Positions 1 to 9,870 of a stretch of 36,310 nt of DNA are shown piece after piece. Positions within the stretch are counted from its first letter, which is position 1; each line of letters begins with the position of its first letter. The notes under the pieces were generated by a model. The model did not search any database, was not told the origin of the DNA, and saw nothing but the letters and a program-made list of their open reading frames with translations. The stretch comes from Reticulitermes lucifugus (taxonomy: Eukaryota > Arthropoda > Insecta > Blattodea > Rhinotermitidae). The position numbers and the translations under genes are program-made. The stretch spans positions 9,813-46,122 of the forward strand of contig JAKCWW010002132.1 of NCBI GenBank assembly GCA_026260175.1. Direction: 5' to 3'.

Positions 1-117
1 CAGGACCACACAAGGCCCTGATTAACATAATACACATAAGAAAGAAAGCACTGGCAATTACCATACAGAGAAACATCTTTAACTCAGTTCCTACAAATTA
101 AGAGTTAACTGTCATAA

Positions 118-275
118 ATTCTTCCACCGAATAAAACTCTTTTCAAGCAGGAAATTTCTAAATATCTTCTTGAATTTTATTATGGACTTAACACTTTTAA
201 TTTCGCTAGGTAGTTTGTTATAAACAAGCACACCGTTGTAAGTATTCTTGATGGGAGTATCGCTATTTTCCTTAT
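118..275 (-). pseudogene. LINE reverse-transcriptase C-terminal remnant
   Basis: Read on the minus strand, this stretch gives a peptide containing YNGVLVYNKLPSEIKSV and, further on, KFKKIFRNFLLEKSF. This is the typical C-terminal tail of insect non-LTR retrotransposon polymerases (NKLPSEIK ... FK..L..FLL..SFYS.EEF). After LEKSF the expected YSVEEF continues only in another frame, so a frameshift has broken it. No RT core lies upstream in the window. It is a decayed, 5'-truncated LINE whose 3' tail runs towards or past the left edge. The family is recognised from the motif alone. Confidence 0.6.
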
Positions 276-1161
276 GCACATTCGCTTTTTAGTATCCTGA
301 AATCCTGCGAAAAGTATTCACTGCTTCCAGTTTTATTCAGTCCATCCAGTCATTTGACACCGGACACGTCAAATTGCTTGAAAGCTTGTCACTTACTTGT
401 AAACGGTCTTCCTGCCTGCAGCTAGTACATCCTAAAATTTTTGTCTCAATTTATGACACTGTTTGCTGTTGCAACTGCATTTAGTTTACATACTGTACAG
501 TAATTCACATAGTGACAACAGGTGTGTCATACAGAGCTCATAGTCTTTCCCATAAGCAGTATGAGCATTAGTCACCAAATGATCTTTCTGTATAGCTTTC
601 AGTTTACTGACAGAAAGTGACAAGTGATTGGTGCTGTTTAAAATAATTTTTGCATCTATATATTTTATGTGTCTTTCTCAGACTGTGGGCTGTAGCCCGA
701 TTCTGGTCATCTAACCATTTTTCATTAGCCCACAAATTATTAGAAAAAGTGTTTTTTTCATAATATACTGAAAGCAAAAAAATTTTGAAATTTTCGTAAA
801 TCCTTAGCATATGTTATATAAATTTTTATTGCATCGTTTAAGGACATTTAAAAGTGTTGAATATTACCATATCTGTACTCAAATAAACGAATTACATCAA
901 CTGTTATAAAATTTTAATTCAATCAGAAAAAATGAGTGTGTAATACAAGTGTACAGCAATTTTTAATATTAGACTGTATCATTGTTTTATTTTGACATAC
1001 ACCTTCTGTGATGTAGTGAAGTTCGGTACCTTAATAAGCACTGGGTATCAATGTGCAGCATTTCCTTAACTCAACACACATAAATCCTAAATATCAGTAA
1101 TGTTAGAAATACTTATTTCATTATAGCCAGTCTTTTGATCTTACTTTTCATAATAGCTGTA
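276..1161. other. Gene-free AT-rich stretch
   Basis: No convincing coding exon, RNA gene or structured repeat is visible. The stretch presumably contains the 5' flank of the gene starting at 1162. The pyrimidine-rich run ending in ATAG just upstream of that ATG could be a splice acceptor, so an earlier non-coding exon is possible. Confidence 0.4.
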
Positions 1162-1360
1162 ATGTCAAAACACACCATTACCATCATCTGCTATTCCATG
1201 TCAGCCATCTGGCTGGCCTCTACAAGCACCTACCACCTGCATCCAGACTCACTTCAGAGTTTCAGTGTAGTTGTGGCTGAAGTAGTTTCCAGCAAGGCAA
1301 ATAATGCACAAAAACTAATTTCAGACAGTCTCCTTGGACACAGAGATTCTGAAAGCTCAG
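1162..1360 (+). CDS. Exon 1 of the IL-17-like gene: signal peptide
   Basis: This exon encodes a hydrophobic N-terminus followed by a Ser-rich stretch. It ends GAA AGC TCA G at a good GTATGG donor, leaving phase 1. The reading frame continues past the donor to a stop near 1405, so unspliced transcripts would give a short secreted peptide. The start is inferred from the first in-frame ATG. An upstream exon ending at the acceptor-like ATAG near 1126 would extend it. Confidence 0.55.
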
Positions 1361-2996
1361 GTATGGAATTGGATAAATGTACTGAAGATGAATGTGTAGA
1401 AATTTGAATGAGAAATAATGAAGTACATGTTGGTGTGATGGTTTTATTATGCAATTAATTAAATATTTTTATTTATATAACAACTTATGACACTATTTGT
1501 AATGTGTAGAAATATACAATATAAAAGTTTAAAGAGCTTAATGGTTTGCACTTTTTTCATTGTTTGAAGATCATGGACATTTTGTAAAACACCTTCTTCA
1601 ATATATCGTTCCTGCATCAAAATGTACAACAGATGTGTTAGAGGCAAGTTTCACTGCATGTAGAAAGTATCTGCTGGTGAATGTACTGCGAGACTTTAAT
1701 GCTCCAAAACCTGACATCGACAGGAAGAGGCTTGCATATTTGGTTTTCGATGCAAGGAAAAGATTGTTATTTGCGGACATGAAGAATGTTTTGGAAATAT
1801 TCGTACACACGTCTCTTCCAGGAGGTATGGAAAAATACAGTAAGCTATTTATTTATTTGCCAGTGACCACCTTGAATGATAAACTGAAATTTTTGAAGGA
1901 CTTTTGTTTTGCTGTTGATGTGTCGCCAAAAAGTAATAATTTGAACAGCAAGTCCAAAATTTTTGTTGTATCAAACATCCATCATTTGAATTATAAAACA
2001 AAAAATTCTGTTGCATCCATCACTCATCATCTGAACAGTAAAATCAAAGACATATCAGCATTTTTAAAAGTTTATGATGTTGCAACAGTCATTGATAACT
2101 GTATACTCAAAGCGCAGCAAGATCAGAAATGTCAGCATGAATTTCCCACAACTTTCAGATATGAAGTGCAAAACTTGGCTTCTGTGGACAGAGTCGGCCA
2201 CAGACACCAAGCTGGCAGTAAGATATCTCAGAGTCCCAATTTAGCATCAACAACTCTGTCTTTTGTAAATAAGGTTTCTCATTTACCTTTTAATTTTGTG
2301 TCAAAAGTTATTCGTCTCCTTATAAAAAAGCAACAGAACCTTTCTTCAACCTTTACAAGGCATGCCAGTGACGATCTGAACTTCAGTAAAGAAGATTCTG
2401 AGCTTCCTACTAGCACTCTACACGAGACTTCTTTGAGGAATCATGTCATGTCTCCAACCTGTGACCCACAAGTTCTTCCATGTGACACTAAAGTTTTGCA
2501 GCAAGCAAGAAAACGTTCCAGCAGCTTTGATTCTGAACTTGACACAGAATTTGCTCATTTGCCCCAGGCAGCCTTGGAGTTTCTATCCTATAGCTCCACC
2601 TCTTGTCCTGATATGAATGAACCACTGCTTCATGATATTGATTCCCCAATCCTGAACGAAATTCCAGTTCAGCCATCCTGGCTTCCATATGAAACTAGTG
2701 AACCCATCCGTGGTTGCCGCACACAGCTGTGGCCGCAAATCAACCCTGACCGCTTATGGCCACGACATCTTCTGTTGGCAAAATGTGTGTGTGATGGCTC
2801 ACGCTGTGCAAAAAATGGACCTCATAAATGTATTACCATTAAAGCTGCTGTGATGTCATTAATTAGGGACACAAGGGAAGAAAGAGACCAAGCAACAGGT
2901 GTGAGGAGGCAAAAGGAGATGTTGCCTGTAGGATGTGTATGTTCTGAACAGAAATCAGTGTTACTTCATGAAAACCAGCCAAACATTTTAGTGTGA
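1162..2996 (+). CDS. Secreted IL-17-like cytokine precursor (two exons)
   Basis: Two exons, 1162-1360 and 1570-2996, join in phase 1 (donor TCAG|GTATGG, acceptor TTTGAAG|ATC) to encode about 541 residues. The N-terminus is a plausible signal peptide (MSKHTITIICYSMSAIWLAS). A long prodomain contains a 15-residue repeat around nucleotides 1941-2060. A basic site R-K-R followed by SSSFDSE (residues 380-382) would release about 159 residues. The C-terminal part (about 445-524) has W454, a NPDRLWP segment, LLLAKCVC, two further Cys and finally LPVGCVC. This matches the interleukin-17 plan: W, R-x-P, A-x-C-x-C, further Cys, V-P-V-G-C-x-C. The IL-17 assignment is by motif; a Spaetzle-like cystine knot is the alternative. 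The chosen ATG is the first in frame. A GTGAGT overlaps the stop, so a further exon cannot be excluded. Confidence 0.68.
1570..2996 (+). CDS. Exon 2 of the IL-17-like gene: prodomain and Cys domain
   Basis: The exon opens after a long pyrimidine tract (1548-1569) and runs open for about 475 codons. It carries the prodomain, the 45-bp repeats, the R-K-R site at 2508-2516 and the Cys-rich end, with V-G-C-V-C at 2928-2942. Such a long uninterrupted frame in AT-rich DNA is strong evidence for coding by itself. The first 120 residues, rich in charged and aliphatic residues, match nothing I recognise. Confidence 0.7.
1941..2060 (+). repeat. 45-bp in-frame tandem repeat in prodomain
   Basis: Two full 45-bp units (1941-1985 and 1986-2030) and a partial third encode LNSKSKIFVVSNIHH, LNYKTKNSVASITHH and LNSKIKDISAF. 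The units have diverged at DNA level but keep frame and the L-N-x-K start, so this is an old expansion inside the propeptide. Confidence 0.65.
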
Positions 2997-3011
2997 GTAC
3001 CATCATACTGA

Positions 3012-3224
3012 CATTATTATGATAGTGATGGTGGTGGTGTTGGTCTTGGTGGTTGTGGTGGTCATGACGACAATGACGGCGACAACAACGATAATGACGA
3101 TGACAGCGACAATGACGATGACAACGACAACGATGATGAGGATGATGATGATGACGGCGACGACAACGACGATGATGATGAAGATGATGATGATGATGAT
3201 GACGGCGGCGGCGGAGACGACATG
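3012..3224. repeat. GAY/GGY trinucleotide low-complexity tract
   Basis: This is an interrupted (GAT/GAC)n tract with GGT/GGC units at both ends. It lies directly after the IL-17-like gene. In the same frame as that gene, but after two stop codons (2994-2996 and 3009-3011), it would read as an almost pure Asp/Asn/Gly run ending at a TAG. I take it as a simple repeat in the 3'UTR rather than protein. Confidence 0.75.
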
Positions 3225-4254
3225 TAGGACAAGAAATACATGCACTAAGAAAATATGTTGCAGAGTTCTGCTCTGAACTCCTTGTATTTAAGGTTGTAAT
3301 ATTATTTTTAAAATAATGATTTGTATACTCTCAATTATTGTTATGCTTTATTTCAGAGTGTTACATATTATGAAATGTATGGTTATTAAAATTATATTAT
3401 GGATACCACTATCACAGTTTTCACTGGTTTTTATTCTGTACATTTCAGTGGCATAAAGTAATGCATGCAATTAAGCATTACACTTTTGTGCTAAGTTGTA
3501 CTGAACACTTACTTTGAACATTTCACTCTATCCTTCATAAATGTTAACATTAAACAATTAATATCCTATCTTGTAATGAATTATGCTTATTAGTGACAAT
3601 ACACATTTAAAAAAATTTTAATGCAAGAATGAAAAATCATTTCATATTAAAGTGAGTATGCTGAGTAAGGACTGTCTTAGTGCAATATATGTATGTGTTT
3701 GTCTGTGCTTAGATGGTCTTAACCTGCATATTCTTGGCGTCTGTCAAAATAATATTCTACAGTTAATGCTTTAAAATAGTTCAGTAGTTTCCTTCTTAAA
3801 CAAGCAGATCTAATCCACAAACAACTGATGACACAGTACTAGTATAGTGCTCCTCTTTACATAGAATAGTTAAGGAATAACCTTGTTACATAATTTTTCC
3901 AGGGTTATTGACTAGTTATTGCAAATTTAAATTGCGAGAGTTGAGGTTTTCACAGCACTTTTGTAGTTTCAAGTCTTCTAGGATACAATATTTTGTAGAA
4001 TTTCTAATTTACCAAGACTTGGCTCCTCAAATGCAAACATATTTTGTGTTGAAATGGCATTGTAGCACGAACTTGCTTTCAGTCCTGACACTTGAACAGG
4101 TACAAAGTTACAGAACAGAGCATTATTAATCTCATATATAATTGTAATACCTGTAATATTAGCACAGCATTTAAAACAAAGCATCTTGCATGAGACAGTG
4201 AAGAGAAATATCCAGTGCCCTTCATTAGAGCTCTCTTGATGACATTGTACACAT
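3225..4254. other. Intergenic stretch between convergent genes
   Basis: This holds the 3' flanks of the + strand gene on the left and the minus-strand gene on the right. It is AT-rich, with no supported exon. Several ATTAAA/AATAAT-like signals occur, but none can be assigned as the polyadenylation site. Confidence 0.4.
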
Positions 4255-4545
4255 TCACTGTACTGTAAGTGGTGTAGGTTGTGGAGCCAGCTTCTTCGAG
4301 CTTTTTTGTAAAGCATGTACACAACCTACTGGATAAGAATGTGAGTGACCAACGACCTGAGCAGTGACCTGATAGCATCCACCAATCTCATCACCTGCAC
4401 ATGTTGCGCTCAGAACTTGTAATGTCAGCACAGTACTAGATGCATGTCTTATTGTGACATATGATGTAGAAAAATTTGTTGGGCATGATGAAATCACGGT
4501 CCAATTACGCCGCTCAATTTTATTGATTCGAAGAGAGATACCTGT
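4255..4545 (-). CDS. Copy A exon 2: Cys-rich C-terminal domain
   Basis: The acceptor TTTTTACAG precedes ACA GGT ATC in phase 0. The exon encodes W159-T-V, C165-P, L-S-A-T-C193, G-G-C201-Y-Q-V and YPVGC219V, then a basic/Pro tail to the stop. A CAG|GTC inside C-Y-Q-V looks like a donor, but copy B has the same CAG GTC and reads straight through to its V-G-C-V, so no intron is called there. Confidence 0.65.
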   Translation of the reverse strand, partial: TGISLRINKIERRNWTVISSCPTNFSTSYVTIRHASSTVLTLQVLSATCAGDEIGGCYQVTAQVVGHSHSYPVGCVHALQKSSKKLAPQPTPLTVQ

Positions 4546-6594
4546 CTGTAAAAACAATCAACATTATTTTAATGGCTATACATGGCTAGTTTGCTTGTAA
4601 CATACTGATTATTTATTATTTATTTATTTATTTATTTATTTTAGGCATCAAGAAATCTTAATGAAGATGACTGTACTGGAGGTGACGTGAATTTTCTTTA
4701 ACTATGCACACATGTTGCCTTTGATACACTTTTACATGCTGTAATATGCCAAGTACTACCAGAATGGCCTTATTCAAAGTTTGAGGTTTTATATTGTGAT
4801 TTTCTGGGTTGTGACACTGTGAAATTGCACTGAAATTAGCGGTAGTATGTTCGTCCAAAATGCTAATCCCCACCTTCCACAAGATATGGTGTAATAACCA
4901 GAAGACCGTAATATGATAGTGACTGACCCTGTTCAAACATCAGCTCCTAACTGGGTCCTGATTGTTTTTCAATATTATCTTCAGTTCCTACAGATAAATA
5001 TAAGGCTAGTATCTAAAGCAAGGTTACTAGTGTTAAAACACAATTCTAGGCTAATGCATGATCAGTGGACATACCAGACATTTACTTCAGAGAGGGCAGA
5101 ATAGAACGATGTTTCTGAATTTAACTTCATGTTACGTGTCACTTCAAATTTTTTGTGTAGTATTTGTATTCTTTGGGCTGGGACGGTGTACTTGGTACAG
5201 CAACTTGCTAGAAGTTGGACAGACTGGATTTTGAACTACGGTGGGGGAAAGAGATTTTCTCATCTCCCTACTCGTCCAGACTGGCCCTGCAGCCCACCCA
5301 GCCTCCTATACATGAGCACTGGTAGTAAAGCGCCTGAGGTGTGGCATTGATCGCCCACCCTGATCTAGCACCAAGGTTAGGAATGAGTAGAGCTATACCT
5401 CTACTCACCTTCTGTGCCTGCACTGGCATGTTACACGGTAACTTTACATTTTTATTTGTATTTATTAAGTCTTTGAAACAATATGGGGCCATACATGGCT
5501 CAGGCTGTTCCTTGCCAACCCTTGCCGACGTGGTCCTTTCTCGACCCAGGACAGTTCGTGTAAGATCTGTGGTGGACTAAGTGGCCCTGGGACAGATTTT
5601 GTTTTTTTGCGTAATTCGATTTTCCTCAGTCAGTATCAACCCACCATTGTTTCACACTCATTTATTCATACAATACTGATACTGTATATTTTCAGCAGTA
5701 TACAGCACTATTAAATAAAATAATTACGAAAAATGGCATATAAAAATTAGGCTTGCTTCTTATTTTTGGAACTGCAGAAATGTAGAAAGTCTTGCCATAA
5801 AATCATAACATTATCAAGCAATTTTTTAGTTATCTATACTCAGCAAAGCATAAGCATGAAAATTCTTGAAAATTGCAACCACAACCATATGCAGAATTCT
5901 TAGCCAATATCACTTTCTGTACTGCAAACAGAAATGCCCAAGACATGAACACCTATCCAGATTAACTGTCCTCACACTGAGCAAAATACAAGGGATGTCA
6001 ACCCAAAGCTGCAGATTATTTATATCACAATTATTTTACATATTGGGTGGGATGGTTAGATTTTCAGAATCAATATAAGCTACGTTAGAAAGGAGACTTG
6101 ACAGATAAATGTGGGCTCATATTACTTCAAAAGTACTAAAGTAATTAAATGAAGAAACCCACCTGTGATAGTGGTTGGTTGTGGTTTGCACAGTAGTTGT
6201 GAAAGTAATTGACATATTGCTGAATTAGAGATGGGATGTTAGTGTGCGTTGATCTCTCTGATCTCCTAACCCTTCTGCTGGCATGGATATTGTCTACTGT
6301 CAGAATGTTATTGACACTGTTTATTACAGGTATCTCTTCATTCTTCAAAGATGTCATGTCAGTCTGATTTCTATTTCCATGAAGTTTCTGTTTTTCTTCT
6401 GCTTCATGTGAGACACTTTCATTTATATCATGTGAAACTGACTGAAAATAATCCACACTGATGGTACTGTTCTCTGGAGTCGGTTTTGAATTTGTGCTGT
6501 TTGTGTATAGAGGAACAGACAAACAATCAAATACCATAACATATAAAGTTAGGAAGACAACGGAGGCTTTGATGTGCAATGAAGAGAACACCAT
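4255..6594 (-). CDS. Secreted Cys-domain cytokine-like precursor, copy A
   Basis: Two exons, 6163-6594 (144 codons) and 4255-4545, join in phase 0 to 240 residues. Residues 1-26 are a signal peptide (ending FDCLS before VPLYTNS), followed by a Ser/Asn-rich propeptide with N-x-S/T sites. A furin-type site RRVRR precedes Ser112. The mature part of about 129 residues has C135, W159, C165-P166, C193, C201 and C219 within YPVGCVHA. Copy B at 16830-18154 has the same layout, intron position and phase, which supports both models. The W ... L-x-A-x-C ... C-x-Q-V ... V-G-C-V pattern resembles a reduced IL-17 or other cystine-knot cytokine fold. I do not recognise a named family. Secretion and proteolytic activation are inferred. 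Confidence 0.7.
4609..4643. repeat. (TTTA)n microsatellite in copy A intron
   Basis: This is a run of TTTA/TTA units just upstream of copy A exon 2 on the minus strand. It is simple sequence with no other signal. Confidence 0.85.
5150..5500 (+). mobile_element. Dispersed retroelement/SINE-like repeat fragment
   Basis: This lies in the copy A intron. GC-rich sequence with GCCCACCCAGCCTCC, then a conceptual peptide like HPDLAPRLGMSRAIPLLTF, resembles a repeat very common in insect genomes. A related copy lies in opposite orientation near 19760-19872 (GCCCACGCAGCCTCC). The element boundaries and autonomous partner are not visible. Local GC content is clearly higher than in the surrounding intron. 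Confidence 0.5.
6163..6594 (-). CDS. Copy A exon 1: signal peptide, propeptide, furin site
   Basis: The ATG at 6592-6594 follows GACAACA, and the same context is conserved in copy B. The exon ends CTATCACAG at a GTGGG donor, phase 0. The first 55 or so codons are nearly identical to copy B; the rest has diverged, including small length differences before the RRVRRSERS block, which is conserved again. Without splicing the frame reaches a stop after five more residues. Confidence 0.72.
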
Positions 6595-6599
6595 TGTTG

Positions 6600-6718
6600 T
6601 CAATGAATGTGACAATTCTAGCTTCTGACACTCTTCTGGTTCACACTGCATGACACTGTCGCTTATATACTTCTGAGCACTGTGACATATTGTGGGTGAT
6701 GATAACATTAAACAGAAT
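6600..6718 (-). promoter_or_regulatory. Core promoter and 5'UTR of copy A
   Basis: A TATATAA box lies at 6663-6669 (minus strand), about 70 bp upstream of the ATG. The start site should fall near 6635-6640, leaving a 5'UTR of about 45 nt. The whole block is repeated with few changes at 18160-18279 in front of copy B. A GATA-type site (TGATAA on the + strand, in GATGATAACA) lies upstream, near 6698-6707. TATA function is inferred from its position and conservation. Confidence 0.6.
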
Positions 6719-8020
6719 ATACTGCTGTTATTATTTGCAAAACTCAATTGAATCACTCACACACAAGCTGATAAATGATCTGCCATGTGTCATCATTGGC
6801 TGGCTCATGGGTGCTGTCACATTATATGAATGAGAGCACAGACAGTGATTTCTAGCCTATGACAGATTTGCCTGGTGCAATAAGGGTCTAAGTTTCTTTG
6901 CATAAAACTTACTGAACCATTACATTTCTGGAAATACACTGTGTGCATTTGTCTGGTGCGTGTATGCATGTGCATGCATGCGCACACATATGCACGCACT
7001 TCAATTTGACATGGTGAAACTGGAAACAACACCAAAGAAAGGGTTTAGGTTCCAGATGGTTATTTCCTTGCTCATCATGAACCTGATGCTAGCTTTCAGT
7101 CACTTTTTCTCTAAGGCCCTTCGAATTAAATTCACTTTCCTTAGTCACTTAAAGATTGTTTTTGTCCCTTTATCCAGATTTTTTTACATTCAAAGTTTCC
7201 TCTTTTAGTCTGCTCTGCTCATAGCCTATATTTGTTCTGAAGAAAGGCAGGCTAAAGGTATATTCATGTGTTTCTTTCTAATGAACTTTTACCATTGATT
7301 GATTTTTATTAAAATTTGCATGCATGTCATGCCATTGCAGCTGAATTAGATGAGTATAACTTGCAGCAAATGATAATGAACATTTTTATTTTTTTATTAT
7401 TAATGCCTTTAATGTCAAATATGATGTACATCATAAACACACCTACAAGTTTAACATAAAACTTTTTCTTCTGTGTAAAAAATCACAAACATGGGATTGA
7501 TTAAAATTTTTATATCATGCCTGATAGCATTGATACTGAAGGAATGTGTACTAGTGTGCATAAATCACAGAACAGATCACTCAATGCTTTTATATTTTTA
7601 TAAAAATTATGAATATTGCAACAGAATTATTACAATTTATTCATGTGTAAATTAAAGACAAGTGGCACATATTTTGAATTCCAGAAACAGAACTTTCAAT
7701 GCAACATTTTTAGCAATTTTTCAATAACTTTTAGTATCTACTGGGTAAATCCTACAACTAATTCACTTCAAAAGGTAAGATATGTTGAAATATAATTCTG
7801 GTATCTACTGATTTTTTTGTACATCAAAAGTTTTCAAGACAGGAAATGAATGTTTCAAAGTGAGATATCTCATTTGTAATGTAAAATATGTTCAAAAAAA
7901 TAACTTCCACGGGTCACAGACTAACTTTATTGTGCATTATAAAACTGCATATTGATTACCAAGAGTAACATGTAAGTCACTGTATTGTCATCAGCTCATA
8001 TGGCTTGTTATAGTCAGAAG
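6719..8020. other. Gene-free AT-rich stretch with one RY-alternating tract
   Basis: No coding exon or transposon is recognisable. The only notable structure is the purine-pyrimidine alternating run at 6956-6999. Confidence 0.4.
6956..6999. repeat. 44-bp alternating purine-pyrimidine tract
   Basis: Every step from 6956 to 6999 alternates purine and pyrimidine (TG, CA, CG, TA steps; contains ATGCATGTGCATGCATGCGC). Such runs can adopt Z-DNA under supercoiling. It lies about 290 bp upstream of the copy A TATA box. Confidence 0.8.
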
Positions 8021-8450
8021 TAATTGTAATTGTAATTGTAATTTATTTCAAATTCAAACAGATCCAAATACAGGTCAGTTCACAAACCATTGGATATAGA
8101 ATGTTTTCATAAAATTATAAAAAAATGTTCCAATTATTCATTGAAACAAGTCAAAATAAACATAATAAAAGAAATATATAAAACACAATCATTACTCACA
8201 GGTAAAAAATAATTACAATTATATTTGAAATACATGCAGACAAAAGAAAACATATTAACAATTCATACAATAGAATTCCTCCAATTTATAAAAACAGTGC
8301 GAAACCAAATATCTTCTTAAAGTTCTCTTAAATATTTTAGGCGACTCTACAAGCTCTTTTAGTTCAGATGGTAATTTATTAAGTCCTTGCTACATTCAGA
8401 CGACAAAGTTTATCTTTTGCATTCATATGTGATTTTAATGTTCAGGTGAT
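8021..8450 (-). mobile_element. LINE 3' end with (CAATTA)n tail
   Basis: On the minus strand 8400 to 8280 reads NKLPSELKELVESPKIFKR and then TLRRYLVSHCFYKLEEF, the C-terminus typical of insect non-LTR polymerases. About 230 bp further downstream the element ends in (TAATTG)n/(CAATTA)n at 8021-8044, the kind of short tandem 3' tail many LINEs carry. It is 5'-truncated, since no RT core is present. It is a different copy from the remnant at 118-275. Confidence 0.65.
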
Positions 8451-8837
8451 AAGGTAATATTTAATCAACTACCATAAATGGCTGCCAGATCAGCATGTTA
8501 TCAGCAATCAGTCAGCTGTGACTGCTAAACTCAGCATCACTGCCATGATGCTCCCCAGCTCCATCCTCATTCATATCACAAACAAACAGCATGTACTGCA
8601 TTGTGCGTTCACATGCAAGCCATCACTGATCCATCAGTGACACTGGTGTTTAAATTCCAACTACTGCCAAAGGCAGAGGGGTTTTTAAATTTATGGAACC
8701 CTTAAACGCATTCGTGGCCATATGGTGCACTGAGGCCAACAGTTTGTGAGGAAATATAGGTCCATACATTACACGTTGCACTGAGGCTGGCATTGAACTT
8801 GTAATGTGGGAATAACAGTAAACAAATGTATATATTA

Positions 8838-9052
8838 TCTTTGGGGTAGCTCAGTCAGTGTAGTGACTGATATGGTACTGGATGACCAGAAGTTGATCGC
8901 CAGCAGGTGCAGAGTTCTATTTCTTTGCCACTATTGCCAGATAAGGTCTGGGATCCACACAGTTTCCTATCCAGTGGGTAGACTGGTAAACCAGTCAGGA
9001 CATAAAGCTGATCATTCACTTACTTCTAATGCTAAGGTGAAGAAGGAATAGA
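8838..9052 (+). mobile_element. tRNA-derived SINE fragment
   Basis: GGGGTAGCTCAGTCAGTG at 8843-8860 is an RNA polymerase III A-box of tRNA type. About 60 bp downstream GCAGAGTTCTATTTC stands where a B-box (GGTTCGANTCC) should be, and has decayed. The tail continues to about 9052. It is too degenerate to be a tRNA gene, as no cloverleaf can be drawn. Confidence 0.6.
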
Positions 9053-9251
9053 ATTATCACTCCACTCCATAATACAGCTTGTTAGAATGGCGTTTAATTA
9101 AAAGCACATATGCTGTATGCAATGTTGGCACATTTGCAGACGACAAGAAAAGAAATGGACAGATCAAATTAACCAAATTGTTAACTAGAAAGTACCAAGA
9201 GTAATGCACAAATTTAATGTATGACACAAGGTCTTTAGGGGATCACTTAAA

Positions 9252-9296
9252 CTCCGACAAGTTTCGGTGGCATATATACCACCATCATCAGGGAGA
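9252..9296 (-). ncRNA. Hammerhead-ribozyme-like motif (minus strand)
   Basis: On the minus strand: stem I CTCC (9292-9295), core CTGATGA (9285-9291), unpaired U, stem II GGTGG/CCACC with a TATATATG loop, core GAA, stem III AC-UU-GU, cleavage-site C (9256) in a GUC triplet, then GGAG (9252-9255) pairing with CTCC. The order and spacing fit a type I minimal hammerhead such as those of Penelope-like retroelements. The extra U before stem II is atypical. Activity is not known. Confidence 0.5.
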
Positions 9297-9299
9297 CAG

Positions 9300-9822
9300 T
9301 TCTTGCCGAAAGCTGGACCACCGCTGGTAAGGTAAAGTCCTTCTTGCTATGTACACACTGCCAGAGTTACTTCACGGGAATTCATGCCCATAGAGCACTG
9401 CAGGTACTGTATGCACACTGCGGAAGTCTACTTCAAACTGTTCATCCAGTTAGGGCCTGTAGCCGATGGGTGTTGAAGTTAACGGGAAGCGTGGATGGTG
9501 CACGGTAGCGGTAGGCTGCTGTTGTTCCCGGAATTCACAAAGTAGTCCGGTAGCACTGTTGCCACTATGCGGTAATGTTCGAGACCTGTGGTATTTGATG
9601 TGCGTGTTTTATGTGATGACAGGTGTGTACCGGATTGGTCAGGTGCGTTGGCGTATGTGTTGATGGTGTTTGGTTTTTTATGTGATGCCAGTTACGTGCG
9701 TGTTGGCAAGGTCAGGTGTGCTGGCGTGTCTGACGGTCTTGTTATGTAGTGCGCGGGACTGGGCCAACTGGAAGAGCGAGTTGGCCTCCTGTTTATTTTG
9801 CTGGTCCATTAGTTGTCGCCTG
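9300..9822. other. Unassigned, GT-rich left flank of Gypsy remnant
   Basis: The base composition is richer in GC and GT than the surroundings. Degenerate GTGTG/TGTGATG repeats occur between 9590 and 9740. No frame gives a recognisable product. It may be the rest of the element carrying the hammerhead-like motif, or an inserted repeat. Confidence 0.3.
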
Positions 9823-9859
9823 GTTGGGTACTACTGGATGTAGTAATTACATCCCCTCG
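9823..9859 (+). repeat. Left 37-bp inverted repeat of Gypsy remnant
   Basis: It starts GTTGGGTACTAC and ends ATCCCCTCG. It pairs with 12079-12115 with one mismatch (position 14). It contains the near-palindrome TGTAGTAATTACA. Confidence 0.9.
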
Positions 9860-9870
9860 TTTGGTACTCC

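Noticed and set aside
3003..3245. Long hydrophobic (Ile/Val-rich) minus-strand and Met/Thr-rich plus-strand frames
   Set aside because: Both are other frames of the GAY trinucleotide repeat; the composition is entirely explained by the repeat.
4255..4378. Intron starting at CAG|GTCACTG inside copy A exon 2
   Set aside because: Reading through gives the Y-x-V-G-C-V motif that copy B also has without an intron.
8841..8925. Possible tRNA gene at the A-box GGTAGCTCAGTC
   Set aside because: No cloverleaf, acceptor stem or intact B-box; fits a decayed tRNA-derived SINE.
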